DNA of 64,000 nucleotides, taken from positions 14,453,001-14,517,000 of the forward strand of contig NC_092520.1 of assembly GCF_037038585.1 (NCBI RefSeq), written 5' to 3'. How positions within the stretch are numbered: the first letter of the stretch is position 1; the number at the start of each line of letters is the position of its first letter. Of the stretch, positions 12,601 to 26,800 are shown in pieces. The notes under the pieces were generated by a model, which was not told the origin of the DNA, did not search any database, and worked only from the letters and a program-made list of their open reading frames with translations. Source of the DNA: Patagioenas fasciata. Its lineage: Eukaryota > Chordata > Aves > Columbiformes > Columbidae. The translations under genes and the position numbers were made by a program.

Positions 12601-15269
12601 CTATCTAATCCTGTGCTGCTGGTTAAATGATCAGGTTATATTTTTTCTTTATTAGTGAGGAATGAGGGGAAGAACAGAAAAGACTTCACAAGTGCGGCAA
12701 GGGCAGAGCTGATCTCTCAAGACCCTCAACAGAGCTTCAGTTAGTGCAACACTACCACATCCTGCCCATTTTCTGTCTTGCTAGAACACCACACTGGTGG
12801 CCCTGGTGTTCTTTAAATGATAGACACAAAGCTAGAATCTGTGGAGAAAAGCAGTAGCCTAACAACCTAAAAACAGAAATATTTTTCCAAAATTTACTCC
12901 ATGTTCTGCCCACATCCAACTGTCTTTTTAATAGCCTGTTTAAGAAGTGATGGACGGAGCGGACTTCTCTACTACTGTATTTTCCACTACATGTGCCTGA
13001 GTTTCAGCAGATCACTTTTTGTCTACTGTGTTGTGACCTTATCTTTTATTCAGACATGACCCCCAAGAGAATCTTCTGTTCATGGTTGTAGGTCTTTTGT
13101 GCTGACTAATTTAGTCAGTTACCTTTCTTTTGCTCCTTCTCTACATCATTGTTGCAATGGTGTAGAACATTTTATATGAAAACATTAGTAATATTTTGTT
13201 TAGCTCCTTCTTCTATCCCTGTTGAACTAGTTGCTTGGTAAAGGCTTGGATAGCCCCAATTAGTTAAAGACATTTCTGAATCCCATGTAAGAATAACTCT
13301 CTGGCCCTTGATGTTACTCTAGTTGCATCTCGGTGTCAGAAAGAAAGAGAAATTCTGCACTGATATGCTGCATGATCTACTACGTAGAGAAAATTGAGCA
13401 AATGAGTTTGAAAGCTGACCAAGGAAATGAAGAATGACAAGAGAGGACATGTTACATAAAATCCTCTTAGCTTGTGAAAAATCAGTTTTAGTTGTCATGA
13501 TCAAACTGTTCATAAAGGAGGTAGTAATCAAAAGACCTCTAATGAGGGCATACAGCAAGAATCTCACATTGGGAGTGGGTTTCTGCAGTGTGTTGATGCC
13601 AAGATCCAATATTAGGAGGGTAGTTGCACTACAGGGAGATGTTATCCTTTAGATAAGTCATTAAAATCATGTCCCATCTGCTTATTTCTAATATCACTTT
13701 GAGATTATAAAGATCTCATGATACAGGCTGGAGGGAAGTGGTGGTGGTAGGGAGGATAGGGAAAAGGGAATAACTTTGCTTCCAGCTGGTAAAATCATCC
13801 TTTGTTAAGTATTATCACCACAAATTAATTGGCAATGTTACAAACAATCTTGACTATACAGCATGCAAGACGTTATGCAGGGCTGACTGGTGACCATTCT
13901 GGCCTATCTCTTAGTATTCACTAAAGAGGTTTGATTGCAAAGTTACCCATGAAAGTGAAAACAAAATAAAATGTATTGACATATTTGCAGAGTAAACCTT
14001 CTTTGAGTACACTTCTGCTTGTTTCACACCAAATTCTAAATAAAATCAAGTAGAGTTTTAATAAAAGTGAGAAGTTTTGAAAACAGGGTATATATTTAGA
14101 TGCCCAGTGATAACTTCATGTGAATAATACAGCCATATTGGTCATCCATTATTTTAATAAATCTCAGTAAAAAGATGCAAATTCAATATTTGAGTTGTAT
14201 ATCACAAGTACAACATGCAGTAACTGCAATCATTTTAAGGGTTATGAATTTTGAGGGTTAAAGCCAGGCTTTTAATATTTCTTTTTGTATATTTGAGAGA
14301 AATCTCAGTTATGTTGCTATTATATCTGTATATTACCTGGATATAGTATAATTGTATACTTATACATTTTACAATGCAAACAGTGGAAGTTTAATTACAC
14401 AAAGATACACATATTTATTAAAAACATTGCTACAAACTGCTGTCTATTACAATTTCAGGTTATTAGGTGCACTTCTAGGTTTTGAGGCATGCTCACAGAT
14501 AGTTATATATCCGATACATAATCCATAGCTGTGTTAGTGTTAGAGGTTATTCCTTGGAAATCATCAAAATAGTCACATAAAATGAGTCATTAAATGTAAA
14601 AATGTACTTATAACTTCCATGAGTTTGTATGTTGTTTGAACTGTAACTTTATAAACTTTATCTCTCTTTAATGCTCTGTATTATTTTTCTTTATGCTCTG
14701 AAAGAGGTACATGGGTCAGTTATTAAACTATAACTCATAAAGGTTATTTTAAAAAAGTAATTCAATTGCAAACTGTAAATGTAAATATTAGTTTGTAGGT
14801 CCATGAAACAAATGATTTTGTGGCAGCTACTTTTTAAACAAGAAAAAACTCAACAAATACTAATAAAGACCAAGAACAAAACCATAATCCACTATGTCCT
14901 TTAGATCTCAAGGGACCAATGAAGACTTCAGCTTTAATCTCAGAAACATACAAGTTTTAAAAGATTATTCTTGGAAGTAAAGGGCATTGTTACTTAAGGT
15001 AGGCATTTGAAGCAAGAGCTGATCTTCCACCAAACCCTAGTAAAACTAAATCAATATTTGAGAAATGTATTAAATACAAGAAAACATTGATTCTATCTTT
15101 AAATAGATTCTTAAATATTCAGAGTGATAATTACCATCATGCGTATAAAATTACAACCAAAAACCTGAAGAGGTACAATTTTCCTGAACATGCACTAGCA
15201 GATTCTATATTCAAAATCTCACCATGAGCCATGAAATATAAATAGCAGCTGACATATGAATCTATTACA
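9603..15269. other. AT-rich intergenic DNA, no gene seen
   Basis: Only short, unrelated open frames occur. There are AT-dinucleotide-rich patches near 10,960-11,045 and an A tract at about 10,448. The stretch at 11,395-11,750 has a weak look of old retroelement sequence, but nothing that can be assigned. Confidence 0.55.
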
Positions 15270-15478
15270 TAATCAGAGAAAGGTTTAGATTGGAAGGGAT
15301 GTTAGAGATCATATAGTTCCAGCCTCCCTGCATGGGTAGTGACATCTTTCTACTAGACCAGGTTGCTCAAAGCCCCATTTAACCTGGCCTTGAACACTTC
15401 CAGAGATGGACAAGTACAACTTCTCTGGGTAACCTGTTTCAGTGCCCCACACCACCCTCATGGTGAAGAATTTCTTTT
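15270..15478 (-). mobile_element. Old CR1 3' fragment
   Basis: It reads as the reverse complement of an older CR1 3' UTR and C-terminal end. Recognisable pieces are 'tagattggaagggatgttag', 'agaccaggttgctcaaagcc', 'ttgaacacttccagagatgg' and 'tggtgaagaatttctt'. The octamer end is nearly lost. It is more diverged than the copies at 9.5 and 36 kb. Confidence 0.8.
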
Positions 15479-15530
15479 TTATATATACTTATTCACATAT
15501 TGGAATCATGAAAGAAAATAATTCACAGAA

Positions 15531-15972
15531 CCATAGAATATCCTGAGTTGGAAGGCACTTAGGAGGGTTTTCAAGTGCCACTCCAAGCTCCATAAAGGGC
15601 AACCTAAAAGTTAAACCATATATGTAAGAACATTGTCCAAATCCTTCCTAAACAGCGACAAGCTTGGGGCCATGACCACTTCCCTGGGGAGCTTGTTCCA
15701 GTACATGACTGTGCTCTTGCTGAAAAACTTTTTCTAAATACTCAGATTGAACTTCTCCTGACCAGGTTTTAACCCATTCTTTTTTGTCCTGTCACCAAAC
15801 ATCAGAGAGAAGAGGACAGTACCTCCCTCTCTACTCCCCCTCATGATTCAGTTGTAGACAGCAATAAGGTGATCCCCGAGTCTCTAAGCTGAAGAAACCT
15901 AGTATCCTTAGCTGCTCCTCATAAGTCATGCCCTCTACTCTTTTCATCAACTTCTTTACTCTCCTTCTGACA
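15531..15972 (-). mobile_element. Second CR1 fragment, same orientation
   Basis: It starts with the CR1 end signature 'ttcacagaaccatagaat' in reverse complement and continues through 'ggggagcttgttccagt', 'tgaaaaactttttct' and 'gcaataaggtgatcccc' to about 15,972. The minus-strand frame 15,831-16,061 includes the CR1-like string 'YEEQLRILGFFSLE'. A 50-base unrelated gap separates it from the previous copy, so these are two insertions rather than one. Confidence 0.82.
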
Positions 15973-16954
15973 GAGAATAATATAAAGATTATGTTTTGTG
16001 AATTCAGAAATTTGCATTTTATGTGTATGCTTGCTTTATGAATATTTATTTTCTCACACAATCTTTCTTGGGACTCATATCACCCAATTGTAAATACTTA
16101 TGGTGTACCATATCAGATCCTGAATCATTCACATATACTTTTTTCCATGGTCAGTGGATAGCAGTAGACACTTCGGGGCACAATTAACCCTACCTATTGG
16201 AACTCCTGGATCACAATTGCTTTTTTAACTAGAAATTATTCTTTTTTGGCAGAAGTGATTAAAAAGAGAGTCTTCAGTGAGTAGAAAAGGTGTGAAAGTC
16301 TATCCCAGAAACATATATATGTATGTAAGGAGAATCCCAAATTTACGCCTTGAGTATTAATTTCAGTCTATTATTTAATCTCCATAAGACAGTAAATACC
16401 ATTACGAAGACTACTGAGAATGAGTCCAAACCAATAACAAAACAACCACTCAACACTGTTGGGAAAATATGATAAGCATCACTAATAGGACAGGGAAGGA
16501 CTTTATTCCCTTGCTATCCAGAAACAGTTTAGTGCTCTTAATTACTATACCAGAGTATTTTTTGCAGTTCATTTACTTCATAGCACCATGAGTTTGACAG
16601 GAAATTTTACAGTAAATTAAAACTTAATTTAGCTAAATTAAGTGGTAGGAATCATAGAATTTCATCCAAAAATTCCTGCATCAGGCCCACAATTTGTGCA
16701 AACCCTACATCTCTTGGAAACCCCACCCAAATCACTCACAAAGTAGAGGGGTTTACTTATCACCAGATCACTTTCTAGTTTCAGTAGTTGTGCTTATAAG
16801 CATCTACCTGAAAACTGTTTTTAAAGGAAATAAATGAAATAAAAGAGAAGACAGAGCCATGTTCCACACAGAGGTACACAGTTGAAAAATGAGAAACAAT
16901 GGCTACAAGCTGCAGTAAATATCAGCTGAATATACAAAAAAAAACCCACCAAAC

Positions 16955-17148
16955 CTATCTCAGAATGAGTGGGTAAGGACTGTAACAGGCTGCCTAACAA
17001 GGCTGTGAAATGTCTGTCCTCAGGGACTTTCAAATTTGAGTGGACAAGGCCTTGGTCAAAGTGATCTAAGTTTAGCTCTGCTTTGAGCAGGAGATCAGGC
17101 TAGATGACCTCTAGTGGTCCTTTTCAACCTAAATAATTATATGAATCT
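16955..17148 (+). mobile_element. CR1 3' fragment
   Basis: The sequence 'actgtaacaggctgcctaac' corresponds to the CR1 'CWNRLP'-type C-terminal end. It is followed by 'gagatcaggctagatgacctc', 'ggtccttttcaacctaaat' and a decayed octamer near 17,140. It is 5'-truncated and about 190 bases long. Confidence 0.85.
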
Positions 17149-19800
17149 AGAATTTTAAGCTCTGTTTTGTGTTTGCATTCTGAATTAGTATATTTTCCAA
17201 TCACTACCTACTTCAGCGTGTTGAAGCTCTGTCTCATGACAGAATTGGTTTTTTCCATGTAGGAGCTTGAAGACAATGACTTCATAATCTTATATTTGGT
17301 ATACCTTACCAGTTTCCCAAATCTTAAATTGCCCTTGTAATTTTTTGCTATACTATTTTTCATATTTCAATATCCCTTTTAAAGGTAGCCATCAAAAAAT
17401 GCATGTGGGTATGCTAGTAAATATCTCTCAAGTGCATACACAAATACAGCTTCCTCACTTCTATTTAATATTTTTCTAACTATGCATCTCAAAAACATGT
17501 TCACCTACTTAGCTATAGTGTTGTCGAGGGAGCTCAAGTTCACCTAATTAGCTACTGTTTCCTCTAAGTCCTTCAATGTCACTGAATACCAGGGCACCAT
17601 CTCCCATCCTGCAAGTGTGACCTAAATATTTTGCTCCTTGATGTATGCCCTTTCATTTGGCGCTGTTAAAACATATGCTGTCCAGAGAAAAGTAATTTTC
17701 TTAAGAAATAGAATTTAGTAGAGTTGGTCTTTCTCCATTACTTACTACTCACTAATGACCCATTCTCAGCAGATTTGACCAGATCATTGATAAAGAGGCT
17801 GAAAAGTAAGAACTAACTTTGCAGAGGCATCTTGTTATACATCCTGTTGTAAAATGATATTTCATCTGTAATTAATTTCTGAAACATTTTTCTTGGCTGA
17901 TATTTACGCTTTGTTGATTTTGCATAACAGTATTTTCATCAGAATTTAAAGACAAGGACAACCGCTTTATAGTAGTTTAACTCTATTATGCTGATGCAGT
18001 TACCAACTGCAGTTATCAGCTAAACTTATAATGTAAAAAGACATCACTTTGTTTGACAAAGTACATTTTCCATAAAACCATGTTGTTTGTCATTTTAATC
18101 TTCACAGACGGAATCCCTTGTCACAGTACCATCACTGACAAAAAGTCCACCTTATTCATCCTGTTTACCCCCTTTGAATATTGTCAGACAAGATATACGG
18201 TTTAAAAAAGAAAAATTAGCCCCTCAATATCTAGTGGAGCCTTTTATCAATATTATAGTTAAACAGACAAACCTTATTCTCATAAACATGAGCCTTCTTT
18301 GAACTCTTGATACTATGGATATTCTGATATTATGAATGAGATGAACATTTTTTGTACATCCTAAAATGCAGTACCTTCATAAACACATCACTGTAATGGT
18401 GATGTTATTTAACATTTTTTTTCTATTTTACCTTTACGTCTTTTTGCCATTTATTTATCATTCCTTCATGGAGTATGATAAGGAGCATATAAAGAGCATA
18501 ACCTGTCATATTTTCTGAAAACATGTAGCAATATTGCTTTTCTTGTGTAAAATAGAATTAATAACAATGATATAAATGTCTAAAATATTTTCATAGAGAA
18601 ACCAGAAATATTTATTTGGGATCACTGTTCATTTTCTACATTAATGAGACTGGACTGAATGACTTTCGATTTTTGGAAACAAAAGGGATAGCCTATCCTT
18701 CCCTTAACTTATGGGTAAAACATTTCCATACCTGCTAACATTTAAAATAAAAAAAGCAGAAAGTTACTTCTGTGGTGCAGTACCCTATATTTCTCTCTGG
18801 GATTATTAAGCTCTGCAAGATAAAACCATGTTAGGCTTGTGGTACATGCATGAACCAACTACACAGACTATGGTTAGGTCTCATTGTTCTCTTCATCATA
18901 CAACGTAAAATAGATCTGCACAGGTCCAGCAGCCATTTGATTTGTGGGTGTCCAGCAGCCTGACCAGGTTACTGGTAATCTAAAAATTCCAGAAAAAAAG
19001 GGGTAGACTGTCAACAAAAATGATAGACATGACACATCTTTTCAGTTGTTTCGATTTACAGTTTCCCAGAGTTCTTTCTTGTCTGATGTACAAAACTGAG
19101 TTGTTATTTAATTAATATATAAAGTCACAAACTGGAACTTTTACATGGCTTTTTCAAACTCCCTGCATTCTTTGTTTTGAAAACACCTCTGATAATCAAT
19201 ACTTATATATTGGAATGGAATGGACATCATAGACAAGTAAATGGAAAAGCACCAGTCAGCCTAACAATTAAGATATGAGTAAATAAAAAATAAAGATCTG
19301 GTAGTTTATAATGAAGGGTTTGAAAAGATTTTCAGAATTTTTGAAGACAACAAGCTTTAAAAGGGCATAGACTCAGTATCAAACTAGGGACATAGAAGGA
19401 ATTATTCTTATTAACTACTTATAAATATGGACATTAATTTACATTTAACTAGTTTATCCCTTTTAGTTCAGGATAGTTTTTGAGAAAAATATGGCTGAAT
19501 TAACAGTATAAAATTTTACTGATTCCATCTTCAATAAAGGGATAATTTGGATGAACTGTTGAACTGGTCTATGAGGACACAACCAAACTGGAAAGCAGCC
19601 AGCTGACATCCTGAGTAGTCATGTAATAGCATTTGTTAGGGTTAAACAGCTACCAGATATGGTATCTCAAAGCCTCTTGAAACTGTTTACATCGAGGCTA
19701 CAGAGAAAATGCAGCAGAAAATCAGACTAGGCATTGTCAGGGATCTACCTGGAATTTCCATAGAAGTCTTGCTAAAATCTTCTTGGTTCTTAATTCTTCA
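17149..19800. other. AT-rich intergenic DNA, no gene seen
   Basis: No exon, RNA gene or recognisable element was found. Open frames are absent or very short. Confidence 0.6.
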
Positions 19801-19801
19801 G

Positions 19802-19802
19802 A

Positions 19803-19853
<51 letters not shown>

Positions 19854-19956
19854 TACTATTACTACTATTACTACTATTACTACTATTACTACTATTACTA
19901 CTATTACTACTATTACTACTATTATTACTATTATTACTATTAATATTATTATTACT
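19802..19956. repeat. ATT array grading into an ordered ACTACTATT array
   Basis: About 47 bases of pure ATT are followed by two ACTATT steps, then seven perfect tandem copies of the 9-mer ACTACTATT (19,861-19,923), then a return to ATT-rich units. All six frames are open across it only because no unit makes a stop codon; the leucine or isoleucine homopolymers they encode are not genes. Confidence 0.95.
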
Positions 19957-20292
19957 CCTCCACTCACCTCCACTCCTGTAAACTAGTCTGATTTCACTGA
20001 AAAGATCATATTGAAACTTTCTCACCAGCAAAGTAAATAATCATTAAAAGGAAGTGTTTAACTAGTTATACTAGTAAGCCTGATAACCAAGGAACAAATC
20101 TGAATGTGTTAGAGTCCTGTCATTAATTTGTTTTATATGTGTTCGGTACCACATACAACATGGTTCCACTTCAGAGATACTCGTAATCTGAACAGACTGA
20201 GATAGCAATCAAATCCAATGCCCGGTTCCAAATTAGAGACTTGATTGAAGTGACTGTTGTGGATTTCAAACTAAGCAGTAACATAAGGTCAG
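19957..20292. other. Intergenic DNA between the microsatellite and an LTR
   Basis: Nothing was recognised here. Confidence 0.5.
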
Positions 20293-20845
20293 TGTCATGG
20301 TTTAACTCCAGGAGTCAGTTAACCCCTACACAGTTGCTTGCGTATTACCCCACAGGAGGATGGGGGCTAGAATTGGAAGGGTAAAAGTGAAAAAAACTTC
20401 GGGTAAGATAAAGACAGCTAATTTTTTTTTAAATAATCGAAGGGGAAAAAAAATACAGCAATAAGTGCAAGGATGCAGGGAAGGGAGAGAAGAAAAACAC
20501 AAGAAAAAACAAGAAATGCAGAAAACCCAACTGGTAACCTCTAATCAACAAATGTCCAGTGGGTTCCTGAGCGATGGTAGCCCTTGCCAACCTCTATCCT
20601 CCCTCTATGAACATGATTTCATAGGGTATGGGACACCCTTTTGGTCAGCTGAGGTCATTTGTTCCAGCCGTGTCCCCTCCCAACTCCTTGTGCACCCCCA
20701 TCCTATTCACTGGTGGAGTGGGGTGGGGAGCAGAAAAGACCTTGACTCTGTAAGCACTGCTCGGCAATAGCAACAGCTAAAACATCCCTGTGGTATCAAC
20801 ACTGGTTTGTTCACAAATCAAAAACACAGCCCCATACAGGGAGTA
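20293..20845. mobile_element. Degraded avian endogenous-retrovirus LTR
   Basis: It begins TGTCATGGTTTAACTCCAGG and continues with 'ggatgggggctagaattgg', 'agggtaaaagtg' and 'agataaagacagctaat'. This is the start of a widespread bird LTR family. The right half has 'gctaaaacatccctgtgg', 'tatcaacactgg' and 'aaaacacagccccatacagg', close to the other end of that family. The terminal CA end is not clear and may be lost. No retroviral coding sequence flanks it. Confidence 0.7.
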
Positions 20846-23800
20846 AGTACTTCAAAATTAAAATATTATTAAAGTATTCACGATTAGTAAGAACCATTAT
20901 ACTGTCAGCTGCCATGAAAGGGTTCCACTGAACAAACTGATAAGAAGGAAAAGCTGTGCTGAAATCTAACATTTTGTTGGAGAGAAAAACAGCACGGTCT
21001 GTCCAGGCGAGAGGAATTTTGTCCTTTGATTTCTAATGTGCAAGCCAGGATTTTGCTGCTCTACTGTTTAAATCCACCCCGTTCAAAACCTCTCTGCAAG
21101 TCTCCACGTTTGTAATTAAAAGGAGATTAAGGTAATTTACTACTCTCTTGTCTGCTTCCCACTAATTTTCTTTCACAAGAAACAGCAGCGCACTTCAGGG
21201 ATCCAAGTGCACTAACCACTTGGATGAAGTGAGGCCCCAGTAAATAATATAAGTGGACCTTATCATGCTTTTTCATAATAATCTAGTAATTGGATTGATT
21301 TGCTTCTTCTTAACACTGACAGAGAAGCTAATGCTTTCTGAGATTAGAGTTTCTTTGACTTACCTTTTCAATCAAGAAGAGAATCCAGACTGCCAGTGCC
21401 TTAGTATTTTCAACAGGCACTTCTCATTTATTAGTAAAAAAGCCTGGGACTCAGCTGACCACATGTAATTTTGTATCTGAACTGAGCACTAAGCCCCTCG
21501 CACAGCAAAGAGTAAGCATTTTAGCAGGCAGTTCACCACACACAGAGCACAGTAATACAAATCATGCCCTATTTTTTTTTTTTTTGATCTTTTTTTTTGC
21601 TTTTTAATGAATATTAAACAGAATGATTACCTCAAGTGCAGATATCTACTCTGTGGCCATTTAGATAAAAACTTATAAGCCTGAAAATAACTCTGAGATT
21701 GCATTTATATGCTCTAGGGTAACTAAGACATCTACATGAGACTCACAGATCTGATACAAGGTCTATGGGAGAGTCATGTTATTCTCTAGTCGTGGATGGA
21801 CGCTGCAGTGGGAAGTACCCTTGACTTTGTATAAAAGCCCCAATTGACTATAGTTAGGCAGCCAGCTTGCACTCTTAAACAGGACGAATCCCATCCAAGT
21901 GATCAAATGTATCATATTCTGAATAATTCTCTGCTCTTCTGTTCTCTTCAGTGTTCCATAGCTCTTGTTACTTGTTAAAACACACAGCTGAAAAAAAATT
22001 ATTCAATAATAGCAATACATAAATAGTACACATTATGTGGTATAGAGCAGGGTTTTTGTTTCGCTTTGCACAAATTTGGTATTTTTTCATCAGATTAAAC
22101 TGTTGAGCCTTGACGTTTATCCATTGCATTTGCTCAAAACAGTGCAAAATTACTATTATCTCTTCATTATGAATGTTGTATATAATTTTGTGTGACACTA
22201 ACACAAACCGTGGGATAAATATTTTGCTTTTCTGTTGGGAAGTATCAGCTACTTAACAACTGAAACAATAGGAAGTAATCTACATTCCACCGTTCATGCT
22301 TATTGTTCAGCCTATTGAATAAATGAATGCATCTCTTAAAACCCGTTAAAAAATTAATCACCTTTAGGATGCACAAGACAATACTCGCTTTGCTAATGCA
22401 TGGATTCCTTTGGCATAGAATTACTGTAAAATGTTTAAAGACAGCTGTTTCTCCAAAAGCCAGAGATGGTAGGACAGATGGATAGGCAGAGGGATGGCAA
22501 ATTCCTCAGAGGGCTCTATCAACTGCTTGCCATTTTTTGAAAAGTAAAGGATAATAATCTACAGTGTAGCACAGATAACATTATACAGGCAGAAAAACTA
22601 GTTTGACTTGGTAAGCTGATCAAGTTTTTAAATACTTGCATTAACGCACTTGCTCCCCTTTTCTGCTGAGGGAACTAATTTCAACATGTATGTTTTGTAA
22701 CATCTGAAAAATGTTATTTCAAGAGCACCTTCTCTACAATAAAAAGCGAACAATCATTAAAAGCAACACACATGACAGTACAAGACTCTGGAAACAACAC
22801 AAAGTCCATGTTATACCTATTCATATAACTTCTATTACTGCCCACATGAAAAATCTTTTGCAATTTATCAGTTACTATTTGAACCCCGGTATGAAATAGG
22901 AGAATGAATGGATCAGCCATTTTGTGTTAAAAGGTCTCTCAGCGAATACTGAGGTTTCAATATAAAACTGTAGTTTATGAGCAAGAAAACAACCAAATGT
23001 GATACTCTGTAAAATTACAGAGTAGTTAGTTGTGACATAAATTTATTATTGTGTAGCTATGTACAAAATAAGTGCTCCTCCATTCACGATTTTCCTGTTA
23101 AAGCTGCTCTCTGTGCTCCCTTACTTAAAACATGATTCATTAAGTCACTCGAGCTACAGTATAGAGGTAAATAAAGCTGTGCACAGGGGATATAAGCTAC
23201 AAAGCACACACAAGAATCCAAACAATAAAGTATAAATGCTCTTAAACATGTGTCTGAGCTAACACAGTGTTCCAGCACTCCATGCACTCACAAATGTTTA
23301 AAATGACTGCGTCTTGCTTTAAAAAACAAGGTATTTCAGACTAAAACTAGAATATACATACTACGATGCCTATTCAGACTCAAACGATCGACATAATTCA
23401 GTCCTACTCCAACTTTCCTGTAGTGTTTTTGCCTAAGAATACTTATCCAAGAAAAATTTTACTTTCCTTAAATCAAAGAGGCAGATGAAAAATCTCTCTC
23501 ATATTTTAAAAATTAATCAGTTATGTGATTTCTTTAAAAACTGTGAGAGTTAAGGAATAGTTGTGTGCCAGTTTTTGACTCAGTGTTCCACTCTTCTAGG
23601 CCATGTTCATTCTGAGTGTGCTTGCGGCAGGATTTTCATGATATCTCTTCAAACAAAGGATCCTGAAATATGTTTTAAAATAAAAGCTGAGAATACTATT
23701 GCATTTAAATGATTTCAGGGACTAAGGACTAAAAAAAAAAAAAAAAAAGTGAACTATGACAAGATTCCTTATTTTGCAAGAATTATCAATATTGACATAG

Positions 23801-26800
23801 GAAAATTTGAGTTTGGGGGAGAAAGAAGAAACATATGCACATTGTGCAACAGGGATGCAAGAACCAAGTGTAGATGAAGAAACCTTCCAGAAGGTTAAAA
23901 ATAATTTATGTTTTAAAGCAGTTTTATACTTTTTGGAGGACATGAGAAGAAACTCAGGGCCATCCAGTACTGGCAGTTGACAGTGTTGCATGATACACCA
24001 AAAAGATCTCAAACACCCTTTGAGCCACATAACAGTTAATGTAGGCTTGGAACAGAGGACACAGGGAAAAAGAAACACTGAGAGAGGAAAGAACAACAGA
24101 TGGCATTGCCGAAGTAGAGCTAGCAGCGTAAACTGCAAGGGAAACAAACAAATCCCAAAGGCTGCGAGTAATAAATTTGCACAGTGGGGAACACGCTCTT
24201 TTGGAGAAACTTCAGTCAGAAAACAAACTGTGCATCAATCCAAAGCTTTCTGTTTAGTGCTAGTTGTCCTAGTTGATTTTCAACAAGCTTTGGATTTTTT
24301 TTTTTTTTCACCCTACAGTTCTGTTTTGAGATTTGCAAGCAATTTAGCTTGATGGAGGCAATATGTTGATTCAGAGTCAGCTGAGAATAGCTCTGTTTGA
24401 CAGCAAATGTCTGCCTACTGCCAAGCTGTGAGTCAATGACCTGGTACCAGGTAAGGTCATATGTGATCAGTCATTTTTGAAAAAGGAGTTATAAGGTTTG
24501 ATTCTAACTTTACTCTGAGGTGATGCTGATGTGAAACCTGTTTTACAATAGTGTGAGAGAAGAATCAGAGCAGGAATCTTGCTGTACTGGCATATTTTTT
24601 TCATCTTGTTAAGGCAATGCCTTCATGTAGTTTATACTTCAGTTCTGAGAAAAACACTATAATGATGTAAAACTACAGGTGACAGTGACAAACCCACTGA
24701 CAAAATTTCAGCTGTGATTGTGGTGCTACTGAACAAGATGACTGCATGTCAGTTACCTCATGCTTATAGCATGATTAGGAAAAGTGCCCAAGAAGACAAA
24801 ACATCGTTGTTGAGGCTGGTACTTTGTTTTGAAGAACAGCAAGTTGCAGTACATTAGAGGCCGCTAGATAAACATGATCTTTACGTGTAACATGGACAAA
24901 AATATGGCATTATCAGGCACCTCTTCTTCTGAGGATTACAAAAATATACTTGGGTAATGAAATATAGTTCAACTAGAAAACAAATTAAAAACATTATAAA
25001 TTCTGCATTACCTCTCTGCTGACTATAAAGGAAATTAAGATTATGTAAGGTAGAAGTAGGCATTGAAAGAAAAGATTAGTTTTTAGTTCAAGCTACAAGG
25101 GCAGACTTGGTGCACTTTAAGAAGAAATGAAGTATTCAGGATGCCACTACTTCATGTTAAAATCAATAATTTTTTTGACATTTACTTTAATGGGAGATAA
25201 ATTGAAGACCTATTTTAAATCAATAGGAAAAGTTTCACCAAAATGGCAGAGAGTAAAACTGTTTTATAAATGCAAACATATGCAGATTATGAATATTATA
25301 ACAGAGATGTTAAGGTTATAGACTTTTAAAATCTTTGCAGAAGAGGACTGAATAACAACAGCATGAGGTAAGAACTGAAATTACAGATAATCTGACATCA
25401 GGTGACAGTTTTAAAAGCTCAGTGAGTGGCAGAAAGAACCCTTATACCTGCAAATAGCCAGTGTACTACCATTACCTAGAGAAAAACAAACAAACAAAAC
25501 AAAACAAAACAAAACTTGAGCTCAGTGGGAAACTACACACCATTCAATTACCTCAAGTTTTTTCAAAACTGTGGTATATTATTTTTAACGTTCAGGAGGA
25601 TTTGTAGAAAATCCAAAAAGCAAACACAGGAGGACTATAGACAACATAGACAAACACTACAACTTTGCAGAAAGGCTGTCCTTCATTAATAGGGAACTGG
25701 AACATTTACTGTTCTATCTGTCCAGGGAGAGAGAAGAGAGGCACAGTAAATACCATGTAGGTGGTTTCACAGTGTTTATATCAGACAGCATTGTGCTGCA
25801 TATGGAACAATTCCATAATACAGGCTATCTTACTTTAAAAGATACCAGTCAACAGCCAAAATATCTCCCAAAGCAATGGATCCATAGGGTTTAAATGTAA
25901 AAATGTTCTGTGAAAAATATGTGATTTTTACACTTAGCAATTCAGCACTATGGCTTTGTTCCCTGATGCTGTGTCCATTCTATTCAGCAATTAATATGGA
26001 GATTTCAGCATTATATTTTGAAATCTTTTTGTCTGCTGGACCTCACTTCTCTAATGTGCAACCTTAATTTTAGTTTGTTTAATTTCACTTCCTTTTGCTC
26101 TTTGAATAACTGTCAAAATCTGAATTAAAATAAAGTGCTTCCGCCCTGCCCCAAGTAGTATGCTACATATTATTTTAATCCTGTCTATTATTATTTTTGC
26201 AATCCTACAGATACCTTGGAAGAGACTATCAAAAGTCTACCTTCAATTTAAGATCAAAGAACGCATCCAAACATAAGACAATGGTATTGGCTGACCTCCT
26301 GACAGTAAATACGGATTGATAATGAATGCTGAACTGATGAAGTGTACCAAACTGGAATAATTCTCTTAACAAGAGGAATCTGTTCTTCTATGCAGTTCAC
26401 AGCCCTAAAGCAGGATCTGTTCAAAGCTCTTTTGGTAACCTGGGGTAATAAAATTATATCAGGGTTTTATATCTTGTAAATGATGATCAATAGAAACAGC
26501 CCAATTGCCCCTCTATGTACACTAAACTTTTACAAAGGTAAGTCAAACTCTCTATATTAACTATTATTTTCTAGTATTAATAATAGTACTATTTTACATT
26601 GTAGAAGGATCTTTGACATGCATAAAATATGCATAAAGGAAGTTAAAATATTTGATGTATACATAGTGTGTTATATCTTAAAAGTACCATATGCATACCT
26701 TATACAAGTACCATATACATAGAATAGCATCCCAAAGACACGTAAAAGAAGGAAAGTCTTCTGTCTTCAGTAGTCTTTGATAAATTATAAAATGCAACTC

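Noticed and set aside
16645-16745. Possible very old CR1 ('ggaatcatagaatttcatcc')
   Set aside because: Only the octamer-like start is recognisable; the rest does not match a CR1 3' end well enough.
19709-20031. Homopolymeric leucine, isoleucine, serine and asparagine frames
   Set aside because: They are translations of the ATT/ACTACTATT microsatellite in several frames.
23722-24352. Frames of 141 and 120 codons on opposite strands
   Set aside because: They overlap each other, one ends in a poly(A)/poly(T) translation, and neither has a domain or splice sites.
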